From: Faucicola osloensis_B
Lineage (GTDB): Bacteria; Pseudomonadota; Gammaproteobacteria; Pseudomonadales; Moraxellaceae
Direction: 5' to 3'
NCBI GenBank assembly: GCA_964211495.1
Contig: CAXORL010000002.1
Span: 248,001 to 312,000, forward strand
Length of the DNA stretch: 64,000 nt
Below the pieces are notes generated by a model. It was given only the letters and a program-made list of their open reading frames with translations. It was not told where the DNA came from and did not search any database. Made by a program: the position numbers and the translations under genes. How positions within the stretch are numbered: position 1 is the first letter of the stretch; every line of letters begins with the position of its first letter. This document shows, piece by piece, positions 16,181 through 24,431 of this stretch.

Positions 16181-17545
16181 ATGACCAACTTAACCACCAT
16201 CATCATGGCAGCGGGCAAAGGCACTCGCATGAAATCGAGCAAGCCAAAAGTCCTACAACCGTTGGCAGGCAAGCCTTTGCTACATCACGTACTCGCCACT
16301 GCCAAACAATTGGGTAGCCAAAAAAATATCATTATCTATGGTTTTGAAGGTCAACAAGTCAAAGATGCCCTTGCCGATGAACAAATTGATTGGGTCGAGC
16401 AAGCTGAGCAATTGGGCACGGGTCACGCGGTGCAAATGACTTTACCAGTGTTGCCTACTGATGGGAAAAGCTTGATTTTATCCGGGGATGTGCCACTTAT
16501 TGGCATCGATACCTTAGAGAAATTGGCAAATACAGACAGCCTTTTTGCCATGCTAACCCTAAACTTAGCCAACCCGTTTGGTTTGGGGCGTATTGTGCGT
16601 GACAACAACCAAGTAATCGCCATTGTCGAAGAAAAAGATGCCAACGATGAGCAAAGACAAATCACTGAAATCAATAGCGGTGTGTACTGTGTCGCCAATG
16701 ATATTTTGCATCGATATCTCAATAACTTGACCAATAACAATGCCCAAGGCGAATACTATCTTACCGATATCGTCAAAATGGCGGTAGATGACGGCATCGA
16801 AATCGCCACCGTATCGCCCACCCACCAGTTTGAAATCGAAGGCGTGAATGACCGTCTGCAGTTGGCAAATCTAGAGCGTACTTGGCAAACGCATCAAGCC
16901 CAAGCGCTGATGCAACAAGGCGTACATTTGATTGACCCAAGCCGTTTTGATTTACGCGGTTCGCTAAAAGTTGGCAAAGATGTGCAAATTGATATTAATG
17001 TCATCATTGAAGGTGACTGTGAGCTAGGTGATAACGTCAAAATCGGCGCAGGTTGTATCATCAAAAACAGCAAAATCGCCAGTGGCACTGTGGTGCAACC
17101 TTACAGTCTATTTGACAATGCGGTAGTGGGCGCAGACAACCAAATCGGACCATTTGCCCGTCTGCGCCCCAATGCGGTCACTGACAAAGACGTGCATATC
17201 GGTAACTTTGTGGAGCTTAAAAACACCCAAATGGCAAGCGGCGCCAAAGCCAATCATTTGGCGTATTTGGGCGATGCCACCATTGGACAAAAGACCAATA
17301 TCGGCGCAGGCACGATCACTGCCAATTATGATGGCGTCAATAAGTTTAAAACCGAAATCGGTGATGAGGTCAGAATTGGCTCAAATGCGGTGCTGATTGC
17401 CCCTGTGACCATTGGCGACCGTGCCACCATTGGCGCTGGTAGTGCCATCAGTAAAGCCTGCCCTGCCGAAAAACTGTCTATCGCCCGTGGCAAACAAGTC
17501 ACGATTGAGGGTTGGCAACGTCCTGAAAAAAATCTTGATATTTGA
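16181..17545 (+). CDS. glmU: Bifunctional GlcNAc-1-P uridyltransferase/GlcN-1-P acetyltransferase
   Basis: Makes UDP-GlcNAc for peptidoglycan and LPS/LOS. The N-terminal uridyltransferase domain has AAGKGTRMKSSKPKVL at residues 10-25, GTGHAVQ near 82 and the SGDVPL metal site near 105. From about residue 250 there is a left-handed beta helix made of hexapeptide repeats (acetyltransferase), with the conserved FARLRP, HIGNFVELKN and NYDGVNKFKT segments. At 454 residues it is full length. AAGGAATTCCC precedes the ATG. It lies between pgpA and glmS; glmS supplies its substrate pathway. Confidence 0.97.
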   Translation: MTNLTTIIMAAGKGTRMKSSKPKVLQPLAGKPLLHHVLATAKQLGSQKNIIIYGFEGQQVKDALADEQIDWVEQAEQLGTGHAVQMTLPVLPTDGKSLILSGDVPLIGIDTLEKLANTDSLFAMLTLNLANPFGLGRIVRDNNQVIAIVEEKDANDEQRQITEINSGVYCVANDILHRYLNNLTNNNAQGEYYLTDIVKMAVDDGIEIATVSPTHQFEIEGVNDRLQLANLERTWQTHQAQALMQQGVHLIDPSRFDLRGSLKVGKDVQIDINVIIEGDCELGDNVKIGAGCIIKNSKIASGTVVQPYSLFDNAVVGADNQIGPFARLRPNAVTDKDVHIGNFVELKNTQMASGAKANHLAYLGDATIGQKTNIGAGTITANYDGVNKFKTEIGDEVRIGSNAVLIAPVTIGDRATIGAGSAISKACPAEKLSIARGKQVTIEGWQRPEKNLDI

Positions 17546-17626
17546 CTTTTTGCCTAAATTTAACAGATTCTTGCTTAATACGATAAATTTGCTTTATACG
17601 ATAAAGCCGTTTGGTTAAGCAACAAT

Positions 17627-17666
17627 AAAACAATCTAACGACTGTGTAAACGGGGGGATTGTTTTT
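17627..17666 (+). terminator. Putative terminator between glmU and glmS
   Basis: AAAACAATC (17627-17635) pairs with GATTGTTTT (17657-17665) across a 21-base loop and ends in five Ts. Long loop makes it a moderate candidate. Confidence 0.45.
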
Positions 17667-17669
17667 CAC

Positions 17670-17689
17670 AGCAATCAAAGTTGATTGCT
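17670..17689 (+). promoter_or_regulatory. Hairpin in the glmS leader
   Basis: Perfect 8-base stem AGCAATCA/TGATTGCT with a 4-base loop, 31 bases before the glmS ATG and just ahead of its AAGGAA ribosome-binding site. No T-run, so not a terminator; possibly an mRNA-stability or regulatory element. Confidence 0.4.
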
Positions 17690-17720
17690 CACACCAAAAA
17701 CTGGATACTAAGGAACAGTT

Positions 17721-19559
17721 ATGTGCGGTATCGTTGGCGCCATTCGTGCGCAAGACAATGTGGTAGATTTTTTAACCGATGGCTTAAAACGCCTAGAATA
17801 TCGGGGTTATGATTCATCGGGTATTGCGGTGCAAACCGATGAAGGACTCAAACGCGTGCGCCGAGTAGGGCGTGTTGCCTTGATGGAAGCCGCTGCCAAA
17901 GAGCGTGGCGTGTATGGTCACACGGGCATCGGGCACACTCGCTGGGCAACTCACGGCGGCGTTACTGAGCCAAACGCGCATCCACATATCTCAGGTGATT
18001 TGATTTCGGTGGTACATAACGGCATTATCGAAAACTTTGAAGCCGAGCGCGCTCGCCTTCAGCAAAATGGCTATCATTTTGAGTCACAAACCGACACCGA
18101 GGTCATCGCCCATGCAGTGCACCAGCACTATGTACAAAACGGCGGTGATTTATTCAAAGCGGTACAAGCGGCGACCCAGCAATTTCATGGCGCCTATGCG
18201 ATTGCTGTGATTGCCAACGATATGCCACAAAACATGGTGGTGGCGCGTATGGGCTGTCCGTTACTCATTGGCTTAGGTGAACATGAAACCTTTATCGCAT
18301 CGGATGTCTCAGCCGTTGTCGCCTTTACCCGTCAAATCATGTATCTTGAAGATGGCGATATTGCCCAGTTGACGGCAGATGGCGTGGCACAAATGATTGA
18401 CAAACAAGGCAATCCAGCGACCCGCAAAGCCACTACTTCGCAAGTGTCCTTAGCGTCTCTTGAACTAGGGGCTTATAGTCACTTTATGCAAAAAGAAATC
18501 TACGAGCAGCCAAAAGCAGTGTCAGATACCGCCGAAATCTTTTTGGATGCCGGGTTTATCGCCAACAACTTTGGTGAAAATGCTGAAGCCGTTTTCAATG
18601 ATATCGACAGTATTAAGATTCTTGCCTGTGGCACGTCGTATTATGCTGCATCGACCGCCAAATATTGGTTGGAAAGTATTGCCAAAATTGCCACCGATGT
18701 CGAAATCGCTAGCGAATACCGTTATCGTGAGGTGATTGCCAATCCAAAACAATTGATTATCACCATCTCGCAATCAGGTGAAACGCTAGATACCATGGAA
18801 GCGCTAAAATACGCACAAGCCTTGGGTCACAAACATAGTCTATCCATCTGTAACGTGATGGAATCCGCCTTGCCTCGCGCCAGTGAGCTAGTAGTCTACA
18901 CCCGAGCCGGTGCGGAGATTGGGGTCGCCTCAACCAAAGCCTTTACTACCCAGTTAGTGGCTTTATTTGGTTTGGCGGTGACACTCGGTCGTGTGCGTGG
19001 CTATGTGGATGACACTAAACTGGTCGAATACACCACTGCGCTGCGCAGCTTGCCCAATGATATTCAATATGCGCTCAATCTTGAGCCACAGATTAGCAGC
19101 TGGTCAAGCAAATTTGCTGATAAGCCAAGCGCGCTGTTTTTGGGTCGTGGTATTCATTACCCGATTGCATTAGAAGGCGCATTGAAGCTCAAAGAAATCA
19201 CCTATATCCATGCAGAAGCCTATCCTGCTGGTGAGTTAAAACACGGTCCATTGGCATTGGTTGATGAAAATATGCCTGTGGTGGTGATAGCGCCAAATGA
19301 TAGCCTACTTGATAAAGTCAAAGCCAATATGCAAGAAGTCTCGGCGCGTGGCGGTGAGTTGTTTGTCTTTACCGATCTTGACAGTGATTTTTCCGATAGT
19401 GAAGGCGTACACGTGATTCGCACCCCACGTCATATTGGCGTGTTATCGCCCATTGTACACACCATTCCTGTACAATTGTTGTCTTACCATGTTGCGCTTG
19501 CCAAAGGTACAGACGTTGATAAACCCCGTAATTTGGCCAAAAGCGTCACGGTGGAATAA
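17721..19559 (+). CDS. glmS: Glutamine-fructose-6-phosphate aminotransferase
   Basis: Converts fructose-6-P and glutamine to glucosamine-6-P, committing carbon to amino-sugar synthesis. The glutaminase domain starts with Cys2 (MCGIVGAI) and contains RRLEYRGYDSSGIA-type residues, GHTRWATHG near 75 and VVHNGIIEN near 96. Two SIS sugar-isomerase domains follow (CGTSYYAA near 302, SQSGETLDT near 350, and a second set including LGRGIHYPIALEGALKLKE near 475), and the C-terminal tail ends in KSVTVE. The 612-residue length is canonical. AAGGAAC precedes the ATG. Confidence 0.97.
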   Translation: MCGIVGAIRAQDNVVDFLTDGLKRLEYRGYDSSGIAVQTDEGLKRVRRVGRVALMEAAAKERGVYGHTGIGHTRWATHGGVTEPNAHPHISGDLISVVHNGIIENFEAERARLQQNGYHFESQTDTEVIAHAVHQHYVQNGGDLFKAVQAATQQFHGAYAIAVIANDMPQNMVVARMGCPLLIGLGEHETFIASDVSAVVAFTRQIMYLEDGDIAQLTADGVAQMIDKQGNPATRKATTSQVSLASLELGAYSHFMQKEIYEQPKAVSDTAEIFLDAGFIANNFGENAEAVFNDIDSIKILACGTSYYAASTAKYWLESIAKIATDVEIASEYRYREVIANPKQLIITISQSGETLDTMEALKYAQALGHKHSLSICNVMESALPRASELVVYTRAGAEIGVASTKAFTTQLVALFGLAVTLGRVRGYVDDTKLVEYTTALRSLPNDIQYALNLEPQISSWSSKFADKPSALFLGRGIHYPIALEGALKLKEITYIHAEAYPAGELKHGPLALVDENMPVVVIAPNDSLLDKVKANMQEVSARGGELFVFTDLDSDFSDSEGVHVIRTPRHIGVLSPIVHTIPVQLLSYHVALAKGTDVDKPRNLAKSVTVE

Positions 19560-19584
19560 GCTAAGCTATAAGTTAAGCTGACAC

Positions 19585-19616
19585 AAAAAAACCGCTAATG
19601 ATTAGCGGTTTTTTTG
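19585..19616. terminator. Bidirectional terminator between glmS and the GltB-like gene
   Basis: ACCGCTAA/TTAGCGGT stem flanked by A-run and T-run on the two sides, between two convergent genes. Confidence 0.88.
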
Positions 19617-19627
19617 TCGACAAAGTA

Positions 19628-21415
19628 TTAAGAAGGGTCATCATCATAGGTATAATAGCTATTTGCGGTTTCATCAAAGCTGTCGATACGCTCAGGGTAA
19701 TTGCCTTCATTAAAGCGCTTTTCGTTGTGCTCATGGGCGTGACGCACATCGTGATTGTAAGCAATTAACGCCTCGTTATTTGCCAAAAAGCTATCAGGAT
19801 TTGCCATAACCCACATTTGGTTAAAAACATCTGAGCGCGCCGATAAATTCAGTAACACGCCAGGTTCCGTAAAATAATAAAACTTGGATAATAGCTTAAT
19901 CTGCCCATTTTCCAGTCGTCTGGCGATATGATACGCTTGTAAATCTTTTGGATGGTGTAAACCCACCGCACCGACAATCGCCGCCAATGATTTAAGCGTA
20001 TTTTTATGAAAATTATAGACCCGCTGTGCCTTATCAGGAATATGTAATGCCCGCTGACGATAGGGGTCTTGGGTGGCAACCCCAGTTGGGCATTTGTTGG
20101 TATGGCACGCGCGCGATTGGATACAGCCCACCGCAAACATAAAGCCACGCGCGGAGTTACACCAATCTGCACCCAGTGCTAGCATGCGAGCGATATCAAA
20201 GGCAGAGATGATTTTACCACTGACACCGATTTTGATTTTGTCACGCACCCCCGCACCCACCAGCGTGTTGTGTACAAGTAAAAAGCCATCGAGTAGCGGC
20301 ATGCCAACATTATCCATAAACTCAACAGGCGCAGCCCCCGTGCCGCCTTCTGCACCATCAACCACAATAAAATCAGGGTAATTATCTGCTTCAATCATAG
20401 CTTTGACAATCGCCATAAACTGCCAAGGCTGCCCGACACAAAGCTTAAAACCAACCGGCTTGCCCCCTGACAATTCACGCAGCTGTTGCCAGAACTGCAC
20501 CATCTCACGCGGGGTAGTAAAGGCTGAGTGGCTGGCTGGGGAAATGCAGTCTGCATCCATCGGCACATCACGGGTTTCGGCAATTTCTAGGGTGATTTTT
20601 TCCTTGGGCAATACCCCGCCTTTACCAGGTTTTGCCCCTTGCGACAGCTTGATTTCAATCATTTTGACTTGCTCAATGCGTGAGCGTTCAGCGAATTTTT
20701 CGGGACTAAACGTGCCATCGTGATTACGGCATCCAAAATACCCGGTACCCAGCTCCCAAATCAAATCGCCGCCGTGTTTTTTATGGTACGGACTAATCGC
20801 ACCTTCACCTGTATCATGAGCAAATCCACCGAGTTTTGCGCCCTGATTGAGCGCTTCGATTGCCGCGGCTGACAGGCTGCCAAAACTCATGGCAGAGATA
20901 TTAAACACCGACATCGAGTAGGGCTGTAGACATCGTTCACCGCCCACCATAATACGAAAATTGGTTTCTTTGAGGGGGTAGCTAAGGGTGGATTGTAAAA
21001 ACCATTCTTTGCCAGACTGGTATAGATTTTCTAACGTACCAAAAGCATTGGTATCACTGACGTTTTTGGCACGTTGATAGGCAAGCGCACGCTGCTGACG
21101 CGAAAACGGCACGGCGGCTTGGTCATCTTCAATCAAATACTGGCGCAGTTCAGGTCGAAACTCTTCCAATAGATAACGAATATGTCCCGAAATTGGGTAG
21201 TTACGCAAGACGGCATGGTGTACTTGTATCAAATCATAAATGCCCACCACAAAGCCCACTAGCCCAATCACTATCAGCCACCATTTAAGTAGCACAATCC
21301 CCAGGGCAAGGATAGCAAAGGCAATGGCAAACACGCTGTAGCGAAACACAACGCCTTGCAAATAGGGCTCTTTATGGGTAGGGGTTACCGTGATATCAGT
21401 GCGCTTGTCAACCAT
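19628..21415 (-). CDS. Membrane-anchored FMN-dependent glutamate synthase-like protein
   Basis: A 595-residue protein containing only the FMN/[3Fe-4S] synthase domain of glutamate synthase (GltB central domain), not the glutaminase or GXGXG parts. Visible are the FMN-barrel segments MSFGSLSAAAIEAL, GEGAISPYH, KPGKGGVLP, the VDGAEGGTGAAP motif near 353 and the cysteine cluster CIQSRACHTNKCPTG near 432-446. Two hydrophobic helices at about residues 24-60 anchor it to the inner membrane. Stand-alone proteins of this type (YerD-like) are widespread but poorly understood; ammonia-dependent glutamate synthesis or another FMN oxidoreductase activity is inferred only. Strand-mates are the formaldehyde genes, 154 bases upstream. 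Confidence 0.87.
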   Translation of the reverse strand: MVDKRTDITVTPTHKEPYLQGVVFRYSVFAIAFAILALGIVLLKWWLIVIGLVGFVVGIYDLIQVHHAVLRNYPISGHIRYLLEEFRPELRQYLIEDDQAAVPFSRQQRALAYQRAKNVSDTNAFGTLENLYQSGKEWFLQSTLSYPLKETNFRIMVGGERCLQPYSMSVFNISAMSFGSLSAAAIEALNQGAKLGGFAHDTGEGAISPYHKKHGGDLIWELGTGYFGCRNHDGTFSPEKFAERSRIEQVKMIEIKLSQGAKPGKGGVLPKEKITLEIAETRDVPMDADCISPASHSAFTTPREMVQFWQQLRELSGGKPVGFKLCVGQPWQFMAIVKAMIEADNYPDFIVVDGAEGGTGAAPVEFMDNVGMPLLDGFLLVHNTLVGAGVRDKIKIGVSGKIISAFDIARMLALGADWCNSARGFMFAVGCIQSRACHTNKCPTGVATQDPYRQRALHIPDKAQRVYNFHKNTLKSLAAIVGAVGLHHPKDLQAYHIARRLENGQIKLLSKFYYFTEPGVLLNLSARSDVFNQMWVMANPDSFLANNEALIAYNHDVRHAHEHNEKRFNEGNYPERIDSFDETANSYYTYDDDPS

Positions 21416-21513
21416 GACAATCTTCCTTATCAGATAGGATCGCAGACAAAATGATCAGCGCAAATTTGTTGTTATTTTAAATCATGGAGGGGGTAATGCG
21501 ATGGCAAAATGGT

Positions 21514-21550
21514 CAATCACTTGTCAGCAAGGTAGTGTGACAAGTGATTG
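21514..21550. repeat. Perfect 12-bp inverted repeat
   Basis: CAATCACTTGTC (21514-21525) and GACAAGTGATTG (21539-21550) are exact complements around a 13-base loop, just downstream of the S-formylglutathione hydrolase stop. No T-run, so a non-classical terminator, mRNA-end protector or protein-binding site. Confidence 0.65.
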
Positions 21551-21569
21551 TGTGTTTAATATTTTGTGA

Positions 21570-22445
21570 TTAAGCTTGAAGGGCAGCGGCGTGGTGCGCA
21601 AAATGGTCAGCGATAAAACTACTGATAAAATAGTAGCTATGGTCATAACCGTCCTGCATACGCAGCTTCATCGGATAATTGGCATCTTTGGCAGCTTGCG
21701 CAAAGAGCTCAGGTTTGAGCTGCTCAGCCAAAAACTCATCCCCACTACCTTGGTCAATCAATAGCGGTAATTTTTTGCTATGTGCAGACTGTTTCATCCA
21801 TGCTAAGCTATCGTAGTTTGCCCAAGTGCTTTGGTCATCGCCTAAGTAAGCGCTAAAGGCTTTTTGTCCCCAAGGCACTTGTGACGGGGCGACGATGGGT
21901 GAAAAAGCCGACACGCTGGCATAGCGCTGGGGATTGCGCAGGGCAATCATCAGCGCGCCATGTCCACCCATACTGTGACCAAAAATACTGCGCTGGTCAC
22001 TGGCAGGGAAGTGCTGTTCGATTAGATTAGGCAATTCATCGACGATATAGTCATACATCTGAAAATTCGTTGCCCAAGGCGCTTGGGTGGCATTGACATA
22101 AAAGCCTGCCCCTTGCCCCAAATCATAAGCGCTGTCATCAGGCACATCGTTACCGCTCAAATCGACACCCCTAGGACTGGTATCGGGTACCACCACAATC
22201 ACGTTGTGACGACTGGCATACTCAGCAAACCCAGATTTTTGAATAAAGTTTTGCTCAGTACAAGTCAGCCCTGACAGCCAATACAGCACCGCACATTTTT
22301 GAGCTGTTGTTTCAGTGGCTTCATGAGCGATAGCTTTGGGTGGCAAATAGATGGCAAATTTCATCTCCGTGTGTGTGGCAGCACTGGTATGCTGCCACAC
22401 TTGTAGGTCACCACCGTGCAATTTATGCGATTCAACTTTTTTCAT
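21570..22445 (-). CDS. frmB: S-formylglutathione hydrolase
   Basis: Serine esterase that hydrolyses S-formylglutathione to formate and glutathione, the second step of glutathione-dependent formaldehyde removal. The 291-residue alpha/beta hydrolase has the nucleophile elbow GHSMGGHGAL (Ser158), the oxyanion-region LSGLTCTEQNF near 58-68, the acid in DQGSGDEFL near 233 and the base in DGYDHSYYF near 268. GGGAAA precedes the ATG. It lies 42 bases downstream of the dehydrogenase gene on the same strand, the usual pairing. I use frmB; fghA is a synonym. Confidence 0.95.
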   Translation of the reverse strand: MKKVESHKLHGGDLQVWQHTSAATHTEMKFAIYLPPKAIAHEATETTAQKCAVLYWLSGLTCTEQNFIQKSGFAEYASRHNVIVVVPDTSPRGVDLSGNDVPDDSAYDLGQGAGFYVNATQAPWATNFQMYDYIVDELPNLIEQHFPASDQRSIFGHSMGGHGALMIALRNPQRYASVSAFSPIVAPSQVPWGQKAFSAYLGDDQSTWANYDSLAWMKQSAHSKKLPLLIDQGSGDEFLAEQLKPELFAQAAKDANYPMKLRMQDGYDHSYYFISSFIADHFAHHAAALQA

Positions 22446-22487
22446 GGTGAATTTCCCATTCTTTTTAATGCTAAGTTCGGTAATGGT

Positions 22488-23645
22488 TTAGTAATGCAAC
22501 ACTGAACGAATGGACTCACCTTTATGCATCAAATCAAATGCGGTACTGACATCTTCAAGACCCATGGTATGGGTGACAAAAGGTGCCAGTTGGATATCAC
22601 CGTGCATGGCTTGTTCCACCATACCTGGCAATTGTGAGCGACCTTTCACTCCACCAAATGCAGAGCCTAACCAGCGACGACCTGTCACCAGTTGGAACGG
22701 GCGAGTGGAAATCTCTTGACCTGCAGCCGCGACACCAATAATCACACTTTGACCCCAACCGCGATGCGCACATTCAAGTGCAGAACGCATGACATTGACG
22801 TTACCGATACATTCAAAACTGTGATCCACACCCCAACCTGTCATCTCAACAATCACTTGTTGAATGGGTTGGTCATAATCTTTTGGATTGACAAAATCGG
22901 TCGCACCAAACTCACGGGCTAACTCAAATTTTTCAGGGTTGGTATCAACCGCAATAATGCGTCCTGCTTTGGCAAGTTTGGCACCTTGAATCACAGCAAG
23001 CCCAATACCACCAAGCCCAAATACCGCCACGCTATCGCCTTCTTGTACTTTAGCGGTATTTTTTACCGCACCTAGTCCTGTGGTCACGCCACAACCTAAT
23101 AGACAGACTTGCTCAGGGTTGGCTTCAGGATTGATTTTGGCAAGCGATACGTCAGCAACGACAGTATATTCACTAAACGTCGAACAGCCCATATAGTGAT
23201 AAATTGGTTGACCTTGATAGCTAAAACGGGTAGTACCATCAGGCATCACGCCTTTACCTTGGGTGGCACGCACTGCTACACATAGATTGGTTTTGTCACT
23301 TTTACAAAATAAACATTCACCACATTCAGCCGTATACAGCGGAATGACATGATCACCAGGTTGTACACTGGTTACCCCTTCACCAACTGCCATCACAATA
23401 CCTGCGCCTTCATGACCTAAAACCGCTGGAAAAACCCCTTCAGGGTCATCGCCACTCAAGGTGAATGCGTCCGTATGGCAAACGCCCGTATGGGTAATTT
23501 TGACGAGTACTTCACCTTTACGCGGTGGCTCAACGTCGATTTCGACGATTTGTAATGGTTCTCCCGCAGCAAAAGCTACCGCAGCACGCGATTTGATAGG
23601 TTTGGTAAAATCTAATGGCGCTGTGGCAGCAGTCATATCAGTCAT
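22488..23645 (-). CDS. frmA: S-(hydroxymethyl)glutathione dehydrogenase (class III alcohol dehydrogenase)
   Basis: Zinc- and NAD-dependent enzyme that oxidises S-hydroxymethylglutathione, formed from formaldehyde and glutathione, to S-formylglutathione. The 385-residue protein shows the catalytic zinc ligands GVCHTDAFTLSG and LGHEGAG, the structural-zinc cysteines CGECLFCKSDKTNLC, and the dinucleotide fold GLGGIGLAVIQGAK. The arginine-containing ARATQGKGVMPDGTTRF region is typical of class III enzymes. AAGGATAAACCG precedes the ATG. It lies first in an frmA-frmB pair; no FrmR-type repressor gene is in view. Confidence 0.96.
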   Translation of the reverse strand: MTDMTAATAPLDFTKPIKSRAAVAFAAGEPLQIVEIDVEPPRKGEVLVKITHTGVCHTDAFTLSGDDPEGVFPAVLGHEGAGIVMAVGEGVTSVQPGDHVIPLYTAECGECLFCKSDKTNLCVAVRATQGKGVMPDGTTRFSYQGQPIYHYMGCSTFSEYTVVADVSLAKINPEANPEQVCLLGCGVTTGLGAVKNTAKVQEGDSVAVFGLGGIGLAVIQGAKLAKAGRIIAVDTNPEKFELAREFGATDFVNPKDYDQPIQQVIVEMTGWGVDHSFECIGNVNVMRSALECAHRGWGQSVIIGVAAAGQEISTRPFQLVTGRRWLGSAFGGVKGRSQLPGMVEQAMHGDIQLAPFVTHTMGLEDVSTAFDLMHKGESIRSVLHY

Positions 23646-23804
23646 CGGTTTATCCTTGTTATATTGGTTTTATTAAAAATGCCTTTGGTCGGCATTATAA
23701 CATAACCAATTATCGCATGATTAAGCTCAAAATTGTAAGCAATTGGGTTTAATTAAATCATCATTAAAATTAAAAATTTGAATTGGATTTTTAAAAATAT
23801 TTAA

Positions 23805-24177
23805 CAAGAAAATTTTGCCCATACCTTACAAAAAGTCATCGATAAAACGCCCGTTAAAAGAGTAGTGATTATCACGTTGGGTGATTTGCTAGGCGTTAAA
23901 GGCAAGTTTGTCAATCTTGGCGTCAAATATGTCAAAAAACTGGTAGCACCTTACCAAATTGACAACAACTATCAGCCGTTACGCTTAAGTCAGGTATTAA
24001 CAGCTGCTCAAAATTTACCTTATCAACCGCCAAATAAATCACTGGATGATGTTGCCTTTATTCAATACACAGGCGGCACCACAGGCAGGCCCACGTCATT
24101 ATGCATTTATTGAACAATTGCCCAAAACCGCGGTTGGCAAAATTCAAAAGACTCAATTTCGACTGATTGATCAATAG
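23805..24177 (+). pseudogene. fadD (long-chain acyl-CoA synthetase) remnant
   Basis: Two pieces of an AMP-forming acyl-CoA ligase are fused. Bases 23805-24093 encode a middle segment (ENFAHTLQKVID, VVIITLGDLLG, KSLDDVAFIQYTGGTTG, the phosphate-binding loop). From about 24094 a different frame encodes the extreme C terminus (HYAFIEQLPKTAVGKIQKTQF, stop at 24175-24177). The N terminus is missing: an in-frame TAA sits at 23802-23804 just before the first homologous codon. About 300 codons of adenylation core between the pieces are gone and the junction is out of frame, so no functional enzyme can be made. Lengths are estimated from the usual FadD size. Confidence 0.85.
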
Positions 24178-24343
24178 GGCTTTTTACCGCTTTTTACGCC
24201 ATTTTTCTTTATACAACCGCTTAATACAAGCGCTTAGATAAGCTGGGGCAACCTGATAGACTAGAACAGGCTGGGCATTTGATGGCTAGTGTGAATCACT
24301 TGTCACTATTTTATCAACTTTTCAGCCTGTTTTTTCAATCATC

Positions 24344-24397
24344 ACTTTTTTATTCAATGATACTTTTTTATTTAATGATACTTTTACATTTAACAAT
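24344..24397. repeat. 18-bp tandem repeat x 3
   Basis: Three head-to-tail copies of ACTTTTTTATTCAATGAT-like sequence, the second differing by one base and the third by several. In the spacer between the fadD remnant and the molybdopterin oxidoreductase gene. Confidence 0.75.
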
Positions 24398-24401
24398 CAT
24401 C

Positions 24402-24427
24402 CATAGGGTTTTTTAAGCAACCCTATG
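24402..24427 (-). terminator. Hairpin after the YdeP-like gene
   Basis: Perfect 9-base stem CATAGGGTT/AACCCTATG with an 8-base loop, 5 bases beyond the stop codon. No long T-run follows on the minus strand, so termination strength is uncertain. Confidence 0.45.
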
Positions 24428-24431
24428 ATTA

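Noticed and set aside
17546..17720. glmS ribozyme upstream of glmS
   Set aside because: The spacer is about 175 bases and lacks the ribozyme core; the ribozyme is a Firmicutes feature. Only two simple hairpins are seen.
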